From Epiperipatus broadwayi (lineage: Eukaryota; Onychophora; Udeonychophora; Euonychophora; Peripatidae): 64,000 nucleotides of DNA. The notes beneath the pieces were generated by a model that was not told the origin of the DNA, did no database searches, and was given only the letters and a program-made list of their open reading frames with translations. Below are positions 1 through 11,390 of the stretch, piece after piece. Position numbers and translations under genes: made by a program. Location of the stretch: NCBI GenBank assembly GCA_028023455.1, contig JAQFVV010012491.1:661001-725000 (forward strand), written 5' to 3'. Every line of letters starts with the position of its first letter. Position 1 is the stretch's first letter.

Positions 1-129
1 ACTGCTGTATATTGATTTAACTAGCACAGTAAAAAATGAAAACATGACAATGTTTGATTATTTATTGTTTAGCAATAATAAGCAGTAATTTATACAACTG
101 GAATTGGTAGTATTTTTGTATATATATAT

Positions 130-2247
130 TGTAACGATATATAAATATGTCGTTACATTAATTTAAAATAAAAACTTAAAAGTTCGCAAATAAAAGTAAA
201 AAACTAAACGCTAAAATTAAAATGTTTGTTATACGTATATACATTCGCACAGATGCTAAACTTTAAAAATATTTTTTTTAATAAGTAAAAAAAAAGGTAT
301 TTGAATGTATTTTTTTTATATAAAAAAAGATTTAAATATAAAAATAGTTTAAAAAAGAAATAACGTAAGTAAAAATAAAAACAGGTATTAATTAATTCCT
401 GTAATCTATAAATGGAAATGATTGTTTATTAATTATCTAAAAGCTGTGTAATTAAAAAGTCAGATGAAAAGTTAGATAAGAGAAGAAAGAGATTTTAGCT
501 TGACCAATGGAAGCACCAAGCCTCAGCCCGGACCCGAACGAAAATTTGGATTAGTGACGTCTTTGTTCATTCAATCTGGAGATTTACTATAAAAAGAGAA
601 ATATTGAGTTCCAGACAGTTTTTTTTCGAAGTTGATTTGATGAGAACGGTAAGACGCACTTGCCGTTCTCTGTCATTTTTTTGTTTGTTTTAAAAAAAAA
701 ATATATAAAATGAAAAGACTGTGATACAAGAATGGAACCAGCTAATGCTACCTCCAGAGCATTATCTTCAAATGGAGACGTCGCGGGAATTAAAAAAGCA
801 GAAACCTGGACTCTTCTACCGTAAGCTATATTGACATGAACTCTAAATTTAAAAATATTTAAGAACTTTCGTTCAAGCTTATGAACTTCCATCTGATTTT
901 TTTTTTTTAAGTTAAAATCAAATTAATAATGTTTAATTTTATATGTTTTCCGATTGATAAAAATCATTTCCATTTTTTTTTCTTATTGTAAAGATTATTT
1001 AAATGCATGAAATTTAAGTTGTTTATAGACGCTTGCATGGATTCGTTTGCGGTTAATTATATTTTGGTTTTCATATTTGATCAAAATATATAGACATTCA
1101 ATAAATAATGATACCTTACGGTGAGTATCTAAAATGTATTTATTCGGATGTCTTTTAAGTTATTGGTGACAATGCAAGTATCTTATGGTGAATACTATTG
1201 GGTTACGTATAAATTTCCCTCCGCAATTGTCAGTAATCAATAATTTTGTATTTTGATCGTTTATGTTTATTTGGAAATGTTTTGACCGTGGAATCTATGT
1301 AATCGATCTATACCCAACCTTTTTAAACAAATCTGTGGGAACGTATCTAAATGTTAAACTTAAGTCGGGCATGAATGGTTTATATAGATTTGTAAAGCTA
1401 TATTAGGGAAGGGAAATCTTAGGTTATTTGTTTCGTAGTTGAATTGGGTCAATGGATTGGATATATTTGTGTAATTAGTAGATGTAGTATGAGTTTCGCT
1501 ACGTGCAGAATCGCTGTATACACCGCACCAACCCTTTGCCTATGGATGGGATTGTAAGTCGGCAAAAAGGATCGCGGTCCCTTCCTATGGAGTTTTTATT
1601 TTATTGTTCTTCTTGCTATACAGACGTCATATTCCTGTATTGGACAAGAGTCAATGTTTTCTCTAACTATAGTGTTCAGATGTCCATTCCTGACAGTATA
1701 GTATATTTGTGCTGTTGTATTTTCATGCTACATTGAATACATAAATATATCAGATGGATTGATGCCAGTTTGACTGCGACTTTTAGCCTAAGGTTAAATA
1801 GGGATAGAACGTTTATTTTCAAATGCAAATCTATGTAGTCTATTCATACTCGACCCTCTAAATAAATAGTAAACTCATTATTTGCAATCTACTTAAATTT
1901 TAGAATTAAAGATCAATATAAAAATATAAACGTTAAATTTATTCCTCAAAATTTAAATATTATTTTATATGTGCGTAAATAAATATTTTTATGTGTTAAT
2001 TTCTGGCAGTGGCTTTTATTCTTTTATATTTAAGATATAAAATTAAGATATAGGTTTTTATCTCTGCGTCTCCACTGAGCTAGTGACTTGGGCTAACGAT
2101 CGGAATATTTAAATAAAGTGGAATCTTAACAGTGCGTATCTGCCTACTCTATAAATTTTTCTAGGTTTAAATGCCTAGATGGCGCCTTGTAGTGCAGATA
2201 TCGTTTTGCGGTTAGATTCGATCTTCACTTTCATTTCGATCGTTATA
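130..2247 (+). repeat. 5' LTR of the non-autonomous element
   Basis: Direct repeat of 2856-4973 with scattered single-base differences and homopolymer-length changes. Its first 28 bases form a short hairpin, TGTAACG paired with CGTTACA. Two roughly 80-110-codon open frames occur in both LTR copies but show no protein resemblance and are most likely chance. Confidence 0.8.
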
Positions 2248-2855
2248 ATTGGCATCCCAAGTGTGGCCTTACCTCAGAGATTGACCCTGAGAAAGGGAAT
2301 TGATGATGATGAAATTTCCTATCTTTAATAAATCACGAGTGCCCTGAAAATTTTAAAAGTGAATCATGCTCGTAATATTTTTCCTGAAATTAGTATAAAT
2401 ATATTTGTTGTATTGACATGGAGTTACAGTTTGAATTTTTGGTCTTAAAGGTACTGCCAGTAAGAAAAATTACGCATATGTAGAGATAAATTCGAGGAAT
2501 AAAAACTAATAAATAAAACGTAATAATAAATCTAAATCATATTTTTTTTAAAAAAAAAAAAGTCTTGTTAAATTAAAATCTAATCGTTCAAACTTGCCTA
2601 AGTAATAGTTAAAGGTAGAAGAAAAGAAACTTGGAAGGGAGGGGGCAGAAATTTAGCTGGTAATAAGGAATCAACAGTCAACATTTTTTTTAATCATTAT
2701 ATTTGTGTGTAATTACTGTTTTGTCTTGTAAAAAAAAAAGTTTTGTCCTTTTGAAATTTTCATATATAATCAATTTGTGTAACGTAATTACTAACACTAA
2801 GTAAATTCTTTTTTTTTTTTTAATGTTTTTTGTTTTTTAAGGAAGTTTACTGATA
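2248..2855 (+). other. Non-coding interior of the LARD-like element, with primer-binding site
   Basis: TGGCATCCCAAGTGTGG at 2250-2266 is positioned as a tRNA primer-binding site, and the same string follows the 5' LTR of the 52991-61162 element at 55578. A conserved block with GACCCTGAGA follows in both. The rest is AT-rich with no open frame of note. The 3' end before the next LTR holds a purine-rich GGAAG that could be a polypurine tract, but weakly. Confidence 0.6.
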
Positions 2856-4973
2856 TGTAACGATATATAAATATGTCGTTACATTAATTTAAAATAAAAA
2901 CTTAAAAGTTCGCAAATAAAAGTAAAAAACTAAACGCTAAAATTAAAATGTTTGTTATACGTATATACATTCGCACAGATGCTAAACTTTAAAAATATTT
3001 TTTTTAATAAGTAAAAAAAAGGTATTTGAATGTATTTTTTTTATATAAAAAAAGATTTAAATATAAAAATAGTTTAAAAAAGAAATAACGTAAGTAAAAA
3101 TAAAAACAGGTATTAATTAATTCCTGTAATCTATAAATGGAAATGATTGTTTATTAATTATCTAAAAGCTGTGTAATTAAAAAGTCAGATGAAAAGTTAG
3201 ATAAGAGAAGAAAGAGATTTTAGCTTGACCAATGGAAGCACCAAGCCTCAGCCCGGACCCGAATGAAAATTTGGATTAGTGACATCTTTGTTCATTCAAT
3301 CTGGAGATTTACTATAAAAAGAGAAATATTGAGTTCCAGACAGTTTTTTTTCGAAGTTGATTTGATGAGAATGGTAAGACGCACTTGCCGTTCTCTCTCA
3401 TTTTTTTGTTTGTTTTTAAAAAAAAATATAAAATAAAAAGACTGTGATAAAAGAATGGAACCAGCTAATGCTACCTCCAGAGCATTATCTTCAAATGGAG
3501 ACGTCGTGGGAATTAAAAAAGCAGAAACCTGGACTCTTCTACCGTAAGCTATATTGACATGAACTCTAAATTTAAAAATATTTAAGAACTTTCGTTCAAG
3601 CTTATGAACTTCCATCTGATTTTTTTTTTTTTTAAGTTAAAATCAAATTAATAATGTTTAATTTTATATGTTTTCCGATTGATAAAAATCATTTCCATTT
3701 TTTTTTTCTTATTGTAAAGATTATTTAAATGCATGAAATTTAAGTTGTTTATAGACGCTTGCATGGATTCGTTTGCGGTTAATTATATTTTGGTTTTCAT
3801 ATTTGATCAAAATATATAGACATTCAATAAATAATGATACCTTACGGTGAGTATCTAAAATGTATTTATTCGGATGTCTTTTAAGTTATTGGTGACAATG
3901 CAAGTATCTTATGGTGAATACTATTGGGTTACGTATAAATTTTCCTCCGCAATTGTCAGTAATCAATAATTTTGTATTTTGATTGTTTATGTTTATTTGG
4001 AAATGTTTTGACCGTGGAATCTATGTAATCGATCTATACCCAACCTTTTTAAACAAATCTGTGGGAACGTATCTAAATGTTAAACTTAAGTCGGGCGTGA
4101 ATGGTTTATATAGATTTGTAAAGCTATATTAGGGAAGGGAAATCTTAGGTTATTTGTTTTGTAGTTGAATTGGGTCAATGGATTGGATATATTTGTGTAA
4201 TTAGTAGATGTAGTATGAGTTTCGCTACGTGCAGAATCACTGTATACACCGCACCAACCCTTTGCCTATGGATGGGATTGTAAGTCGGCAAAAAGGATCG
4301 CGGTCCCTTCCTATGGAGTTTTTATTTTATTGTTCTTCTTGCTATACAGACGTCATATTCCTGTATTGGACAAGAGTTAATGTTTTCTCTAACTATAGTG
4401 TTCAGATGTCCATTCCTGACAGTATAGTATATTTGTGCTGTTGTATTTTCATGCTACATGGAATACATAAATATATCAGATGGATTGATGCCAGTTTGAC
4501 TGCGACTTTTAGCCTAAGGTTAAATAGGGATAGAACGTTTATTTTCAAATGCAAATCTATGTAGTCTATTCATACTCGACCCTCTAAATAAATAGTAAAC
4601 TCATTATTTGCAATCTACTTAAATTTTAGAATTAAAGATCAATATAAAAATATAAACATTAAATTTATTCCTCAAAATTTAAATATTATTTTATATGTGC
4701 GTAAATAAATATTTTTATGTGTTAATTTCTGGCAGTGGCTTTTATTCTTTTATATTTAAGATATAAAATTAAGATATAGGTTTTTATCTCTGCGTCTCCA
4801 CTGAGCTAGTGACTTGGGCTAACGATCGGAATATTTAAATAAAGTGGAATCTTAACAGTGCATATCTGCCTACTCTATAAATTTTTCTAGGTTTAAATGC
4901 CTAGATGGCACCTTGTAGTGCAGATATCGTTTTGCGGTTAGATTCGATCTTCACTTTCATTTCGATCGTTATA
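2856..4973 (+). repeat. 3' LTR of the non-autonomous element
   Basis: Second copy of the 130-2247 repeat. It ends CGTTATA directly against the TA run that continues into the older Gypsy LTR. Confidence 0.8.
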
Positions 4974-5375
4974 ATATATATATATGGCAATTAGTTACAC
5001 ATAATTATAATGCATTATATTACAGGTAAACAATTAATTTAGTAATCAATAGTTACAATTAGAGCCATAAGGCATACAGAAATTATAATATGGAATGGAG
5101 CAGCCTCTTTTATATATAAATCTCTTTTATTCATTCTTAGTGAGGATTCTACTGGGTTGAAGTCCACTCAGCTTCTGGATGTATGTTGATACCATGATAG
5201 AAGACATGGAATAATTAGCTAACAGGCATTTATAGAACACACACGGTCTTAGAGAAAACCTATTCTTTTATTATTGGTCAGTTTATTAATTGCCTGCTCA
5301 ATCCATTTTTTATTTCTATATTTACTTGTCTTCTTTAAAACATTAACACTTTCTGTTTCAATATACACACACACA
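4974..5375 (-). repeat. Left LTR (main part) of the decayed Gypsy element; the rest is at 51-129
   Basis: This segment aligns with about 8310-8703 of the right LTR, including shared stretches around GGCAATTAGTTACACA and GTGAGGATTCTACTGGGTTG. It ends in an (AC)n run, like the right copy. The missing first 79 bases lie at 51-129, on the other side of the nested insertion. Confidence 0.75.
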
Positions 5376-8238
5376 GCACTACCTCCTCATATTCCTGAGA
5401 AAATTTATTTTAATTTTCCCATAGCAAATATAATCTTTTACATAAGCTGAGCATTTGTGTTGATGTTAATTAAAGTCTTTCATTACTCAGATATTCTTTA
5501 GCACTTGGTTGTGAATTCATTGCCTTATGGTTCAGTATTAGTAATGGTATGTGTCTCTGCACAATCCGTGTGTTTTTTTTTCATTTTTGGTCAGGTTTTC
5601 ACAACTTACAGAATTAAGGTCAACATTTGTTTCAGCTTATTTTTTTTAATGTGATTTGCAAGGCATCTATAGATAACTTCTGTAGAGATTTGCACTTCTA
5701 TGATGTGGTTCAAAATTACTTTCTTTATTTGACCCTTGATCCACACTTTCCATAAGTTATCTCTTATCCACATCTTTTCTCCAGGATGTAATTATTTACT
5801 GGAATTTTTATTGGTTGTTCCTTCTTCAGGAGAAGGATGGGCAGCTTCTTTTTCAATTTCCATCCCATCAATATTTCTGCTAGCGATTTACCCATAACTG
5901 TGGATGGCATGACATGTTGGTAGCATCACTGCATTCAGAGCTTCTTTAATGCTTGGCTTGGGTAATTTAATCTACTTAGAGTTAACTTCAATTGTTGCAC
6001 CACCTTCTCTTCCATTCCATTTGATTCAGGCTGATAGGACAATGCTAATATATGTTATACTCCCCACTCTTCCAAAAAGATTTTAAATTCTTCCAAAACA
6101 GTAACTAGTACTTTTGAAGAATCATGACACATAAAGATTTCTTTAAGAGTGCATATGATTTCTTTGCACTCATGCTTTTTATAAGTTTATATTCTGCTCA
6201 CTTGAAGGCAGCATCTACTAATACAAATTTAATGTTGCCATCTATCAGTCCATAATGGTCAATATGTACACAGTTCCATGGTCTATTTTCTTTAGGCCTT
6301 GATGAATGCTTTTTCTGGGAAAGTTTTCAATAGATTGAAAAGGTTTGCACATTGTTATATGTTATTCTATGTCATTGCTCGTGCTTAGACAGAATACATA
6401 GCTACAAAAAAGAGCTTTTGTCCTCAACATGCCAGGATATCCTTGGTGAATTAGTTTTAATACTTTTTCCCAACCTATGAATGGAATCAAAACTTGATCA
6501 TCATTTATAATACATCTGTTCAACATTGGCAGTTGTTTGTGAGCTGTCCATAGTGATTGGTTTAGATATGATGGGCATTTATTTGAACATCATTTCTAAT
6601 CCACCCAATCAATGTTTGTATTTTGTGGTTTCCCAAGTCCATTTGAATACAGTTTTACTGTTGATTAACTCAGATTTCCAATGATCTAAAACATTTATTT
6701 CCAAACAGAGTCTCAAAACTTTTCTAAGTTTACTTTGAATGTGTTTTGTTCTCTCATGATACTTGATCTCAACAGATTTTGTGTTTAATTTTCCTTGTTT
6801 CACTAGATATAGTTTTGGGAACTTATTCTTCACTTTTTCTATATGGACATTATTTTACAGGCATATTTTAACCCCTAATGGCATGAACTATTTTCTACCA
6901 AACAAAGGTGTTACATTACTTTTTACAATATATAAATTTAGAGTTCCACAATGATAGTTTCTAATTATCACTATTCTGACCACTCTGAATATGTCAGTGA
7001 GGTTCCCATTTGTGTCTGTCACTCTTACCTTCATACTTACAATTGTCAGTTTTCTCTTTTTTATTTCTAAACTTAGTGAACCCAGTCTCTGTAGGATATT
7101 ATGGATATGCTGCCCCACTATCTATTTTCATTCTGACTGATTTTCCACATGTTTTCACTATCAGCATTATTTGTTTTCTATCGTTTGTCCCAGATTTATG
7201 AATTTCTGTGAGATGTCTGGAATTTCATATTTTGTTTTTTGGAAACTCATTTGTTTCTTTAGATTTTTTAGTTTTGGTGTAGCAAACTCTTGCTAGGTGG
7301 CCAACCTTTGTACAATTGTTACACCTCACATTTTTGCTGCTGCACTTGTGAGCAAGGTTTTCAGCCTTTCCACAGCTAAAATACTTACAATATGAGTTTT
7401 CTTTTTTTCTCTGCTTGCTTAAATAAGGGATGGCATCATGAAATATGACTTAGAACTATACAAACAAACTACAACAATTCAACACTGAAGTATAATAAAT
7501 TACCTGCACCTGACTTTTGAAATTCTTTTACATTAACTCATCAGTAATTCCCTTTTAAATCACTTTTGTATAAGTTAACTCAGGAATGGCCAATAGTTAT
7601 TGATGGAGTCTGTCATCACTCATCTCCCATAGGAATTAGTCCAATAAAGCCTCATCTAAATAATCACTATACACACAGTTTCTAGCCAAGTCTCTTAATG
7701 CTATATCATAGGCTCTGTACCCTTTCACTTTCACTTGGCATCATTTACTTAAGTGTAGCCTGGTTAAATGTTTTGATTGTTTAGGACTAAAATGATTATT
7801 TAGCTGCTTAATAACTTCAGTGTAAATTAAAATTTCAGGATTATCAGGTTCACATAATTGATTTGTGACCTCAATCAATCTTGGATCGCAAAAAGTAACA
7901 CTGTTGTGGTTTTAGTGACATTATCTTTCACTTTATTGATTACAAAATATTTAGATATCTGAGTTATGTAAACAGGTCACTCAGAGGGATAGCTACCACC
8001 AAATTTCTTCTATGCCTAACTGAGCAGTTGCCATATTCATTATCTCTATCAATTCTTTACTGCCTATTATTAGCTTTATGCTCCATATTTTCATGCCTCA
8101 ACCCTTTAGGTTCATGTTTTTCCAATTCAATTGCCTGCCCAACTGCACCAAGTTGGCTTTTTCCAATTTACTGACTGACTGTGCCAAGTTGTGCAATGTA
8201 TTGACTTAACTACTACAAAACAAATGAGGACTTAAGAA
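5376..8238 (-). pseudogene. Decayed gag-pol of the old Gypsy element
   Basis: Read on the minus strand, 7389-7282 encodes two tandem CCHC zinc knuckles. The second (7323-7282) keeps C-x2-C-x4-H-x4-C, while the first has lost a Cys (to Tyr) and a His (to Asn). Further along, 7118-6888 ends with a motif like the close of a retropepsin (KSNVTPLFGRK). 6833-6609 resembles the start of an RT domain but decays at once, and the RT/RNase H core is missing. About 6440-5800 resembles an integrase: a zinc-finger-like segment, then HIDHYGLIDG, LVDA and SYQPESNG, in several frames with stops. The order gag, protease, RT, integrase is normal for Ty3/Gypsy. It cannot make protein. Confidence 0.65.
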
Positions 8239-8703
8239 TGTTTGATTATCTATTATTTATTAATAATAAGCATTAATTTATACAACTGGAATTGATAATA
8301 TTTTTATATATATGGCAATTAGTTACACATAATTATAATAAATTATATTACTAGTAAACAATTCATATAGTAATCATTAATTACAATTAGAGTCATAAGA
8401 TATACAGAAAAAATAACCAGGAAGGACTCTTTCATACTTAAATCCCCTTTCTTCACCTTCAGTGGGGATTCTACTGGGTTGAAGTCTATTCAGCTTCTGG
8501 GTACATGTTACCACCAATATAGGAGACATGGAATAATTAGCTAATAGGTATTTATGAAGCACACACAGTTTTTAGAGAAAACCTATTCTTCCATTATTAG
8601 TTAGATTATTAATTGCTTGCTCAATCAATTTTTTATCTATGTTTACTTGCCTTCTTTAACACATTAAGACTTCCTGTTTCAATGTACACACACACACACA
8701 ACA
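8239..8703 (-). repeat. Right (5') LTR of the decayed Gypsy element
   Basis: Uninterrupted copy of the repeat found split at 51-129 plus 4974-5375. It starts TGTTTGATTAT and ends in an (AC)n run. Because the element reads on the minus strand, this is its upstream LTR. Exact ends are approximate; I could not define a target-site duplication. Confidence 0.7.
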
Positions 8704-9954
8704 CTTGCGCTAAAAATTATTTTTATTTCTACTTCTTTATTTAAAAATATTTTTTTTGATGACATCAATCACATTTTTAACTCTGTCTTTCAGAAAGATT
8801 CTGAAATGCCTTGTTCATACATGTCTCATGTTAACCAATCACATTCATCACACCATTTGTCTTTATTGATAGTTAAACATTCTTTTCATTTGTAGTTTTT
8901 TATGACAATGTTAATCAAGTTTTTATTTTTAGACTTATTACTAAAATTATATGTATTAGAAAAATATTTTTTTTAAAAAATGCATATAGTATATTTTCAT
9001 TACTGATAAATAAACTAAATTGATGGTTAAAGCCTCACGAAAGTTATTTTCATTGTAATATTTGTTTTCATTGTACAAATCTTAATGTAATGAGAAATTT
9101 GTTCACAGTAGAAACCTTCTTATAGCAGATATCGTTGTATGAACTAATTGTAAAAATTCCAGAAAATCAAATTTCATCATTCATTTTATATTCATCTAAT
9201 AAATTAATATTGAGTTTTAATTCATTTATTTTTAAGTAATATTTACTAAGGCTGCAACCTCAGGAATATGCGTCTGAAAAATGCAAAGGTAGGGACCTCT
9301 ACAGGTCTTAACCATAAGCTTACGCCTTTTTATACATTTATTTTTATATAATCTTTTTGTATGTATATTACCTTATACTAGTGCATAACTTTATATCATT
9401 AATATTTTTTAAAAAGAGTAGCAAGATCCTTCTAATATTTCTTTTAATAAAATAAATGCATTTAAATGTTTAAAAGTAAACAAAAAATATTTTTTAAGTT
9501 TAAATTTAATTGTAAATGTTCTAAAGTCTTTTAATATTACTGAATAGGTTCGCAACTTAAAAAGTCAAATTAAAAAAAAAAATGTCAGTAACAATTTTCC
9601 CTTACGTTACTTAAATCCACTAATATTTCAAAGGGAAATTAGATGAAAATGTAATTAAACAAAGCGTGTAACAAACAAAATATTTACCAGGAATAATTTA
9701 TTCGTTGTTTTTTTTTTTTTGTTTTTTTTTTTTTAAATTATAGAGTAGACTACTTTTCCCCATTTAAACTCCTTTCATTGATAATCTTATATATTTTGAT
9801 ATTAAAAATAACAGTAAATTGTATTCTTGTTTTGTAATATATTAATTTTATTTTTATTTATAGATATACAATAAATATATAAATGCTTTCGTAGAATATA
9901 TATATTCATAATAAATGTCGAGCTTTCTTTTTCATTTTTAATTCCGAAGCTTTA

Positions 9955-10020
9955 AAAGGAATTTGAATCTAGACTTGAAAGTCTGGGTTCAAATCCCCTT
10001 TAATTACATCTAGGTTAAGT
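9955..10020 (+). mobile_element. tRNA-derived SINE fragment
   Basis: GGGTTCAAATCC at about 9985-9996 matches a pol III B box. The surrounding bases (CTTGAAAGTCTGGGTTCAAAT, then ATTACAT) recur at about 35095-35135 and, inverted, near 30430. Only this end of the element is recognisable here. Confidence 0.55.
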
Positions 10021-10395
10021 ATATATATACTGTACTTGTATTTTAATTCCTAATCTTTGTAAACAGAATGACACAACTCAGAAAAATAATTTAGTTTATT
10101 TTAAAATTTATTGAACAAATAGAATACAAACAAGCAACTTTTTTAGTTTATAGCATAAAACCAATAAAACAATTTTTCATTTTTTTAAAGACAATTAATT
10201 GTTCCGATAGTTAAATCATATATTTTTATTCATTTTTTTCTTCTCTGACTCTTATTGGATAAGTTTGTATTCAATAGATTAAAGACTAAAAATGAAAAAC
10301 ATTTGTGTTAAATAAAATAATATAGGTAGATCTATTATAAGAAATACAATAACTGAAACAGGCTTATTATATGCCTGTGTCTATATATGTAATAT

Positions 10396-10620
10396 ATAGG
10401 ATATATGAGCAATTCACACGACCCACCACTCTCCACTCTATCTCATAACACTGATACACCCGAACACATTAGACCAACTGATGATTGCTTGTTTAGTATG
10501 AAATACATATATTGGTGATTATTTATCTTTTCAACATATATGTGTTTTCGGGTGTATTAGTGTTATGAGATAGAGTAGAAAGTGGTGGGTTGTGTGATAG
10601 TCTGTGCTCATATATCCTAT
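10396..10620. repeat. Inverted pair of SINE-like units (fold-back)
   Basis: The left arm (10396 to about 10470) is nearly the reverse complement of the right arm (about 10545-10620): both carry AGGATATATGAGC, the ACCCACCACT block and TCTCATAACACTGATACACCC with few mismatches. The spacer includes GACCAACTGATGATTGCTTG, a motif shared with 34964-35135 and, inverted, with 30425-30615. It is best read as two copies of one SINE family in inverted orientation. Confidence 0.65.
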
Positions 10621-11149
10621 AAGAAATACAATAATATATTTTACTTGATATATCACATGTTATTGACAATGAAAATTAAGTTGTTAATTTTTTATTTGGA
10701 TTTGTCTACAACATATTACAAGATCTCCCACTCCAAGTGTAGTGTTTTGTAAAATGGCAGACATGTTTGTGCACTCCAGAAAAAACTAGAATTTATTCGT
10801 AAGGCTGTTTTTAGATCATGCTCTGATAGCTGAGGAATTTAATTAGTGCATTGACGTAATGGCGATCGACAATTCCTAGAAATATTTGCTAATTACAAAT
10901 GTTTCTAGATAAGAGACGTTACCTTATTGGTCAGTGCATTGATTGATTGTTGCAGTTGTCAGAGAGTGATAAGAAGACTGGGTAACATCTAGCAGTGTAA
11001 CATAGAGAGCAGTCAAGCAGTATTGAGTAAGCAGTATTTAAGTAGAGATATCTCGCATCAGTGCTGGCGGTTAATGATCAGCGCCCAGTGGAAATGTAGT
11101 TCACGGGTGTAGCTGAAAGAGACTGCAGCAGAGATATTGAGAGCATTTG

Positions 11150-11390
11150 TTGGAGAGCTTCATTGCAGACCAATTCATTGGAGAGCTTCATTGCAGACCA
11201 ATTCATTTGGAAAGCTTCATGGCAGACCAATTCGTTGGAGAGCATTCATTGCAGACCAATTCAGCGGAGAGATTGCAGACCAATTCGTTGGAGAGCTTCA
11301 TTGCAGACCAATTCATTGGAGAGCATTCATTGCAGACCAATTCATTGGAGAGCTTCATTGCAGACTGATTCGTTGGAGAGCACTCATTGG
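11150..11390 (+). repeat. 28-bp minisatellite inside a GC-richer island
   Basis: About 8.6 head-to-tail copies of a 28-29-bp unit read TTGGAGAGCTTCATTGCAGA followed by CCAATTC plus one base, with one shortened unit near 11265-11286. The unit lacks stops in all three plus frames and its length is not a multiple of three, so three overlapping open frames of 73-101 codons arise automatically. The surrounding 10740-11560 is noticeably less AT-rich than its neighbours and could be part of a solo LTR, but I could not define ends. Confidence 0.85.

Larger units (their letters stand above)
130..4973 (+). mobile_element. Non-autonomous large-LTR retrotransposon (LARD-like)
   Basis: Two nearly identical direct repeats of about 2118 bp flank an interior of only about 608 bp with no coding capacity. 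The interior opens with a primer-binding-site-like segment two bases after the LTR. Both ends abut TA runs of the older Gypsy LTR. LTRs start TGTAACG and end CGTTATA, so the canonical terminal CA is TA in both copies. Similarity of the first ~60 interior bases to those of the 52991-61162 element indicates the same lineage and plus orientation. The few LTR-LTR differences imply a fairly recent insertion. Movement would need proteins from a relative. Confidence 0.75.
51..8703 (-). mobile_element. Old decayed Ty3/Gypsy (K02A2.6-like) LTR retrotransposon, split by a nested element
   Basis: Two diverged direct repeats bracket a minus-strand interior with decayed gag, protease and integrase coding. 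The left LTR is in two pieces, 51-129 and 4974-5375; the right LTR is whole at 8239-8703. The break falls in a short TA run that is uninterrupted in the right LTR (about 8300-8315), which proves the 130-4973 element inserted here later. The LTRs differ at many positions and the interior has numerous stops and a large deletion covering most of RT and RNase H, so the copy is old and dead. Assignment to the K02A2.6-like group is inference from the zinc-knuckle and integrase residues. Confidence 0.75.

Noticed and set aside
587-892. 101- and 107-codon minus frames (587-892, 3292-3615) and 77/111-codon plus frames (1503-1736, 4229-4564)
   Set aside because: LTR sequence of the 130-4973 element. 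Lengths differ between copies through single mutations, with no recognisable domain.
11150-11390. CRISPR-like array
   Set aside because: The 28-bp units are contiguous with no unique spacers, and the context is eukaryotic; it is a minisatellite.
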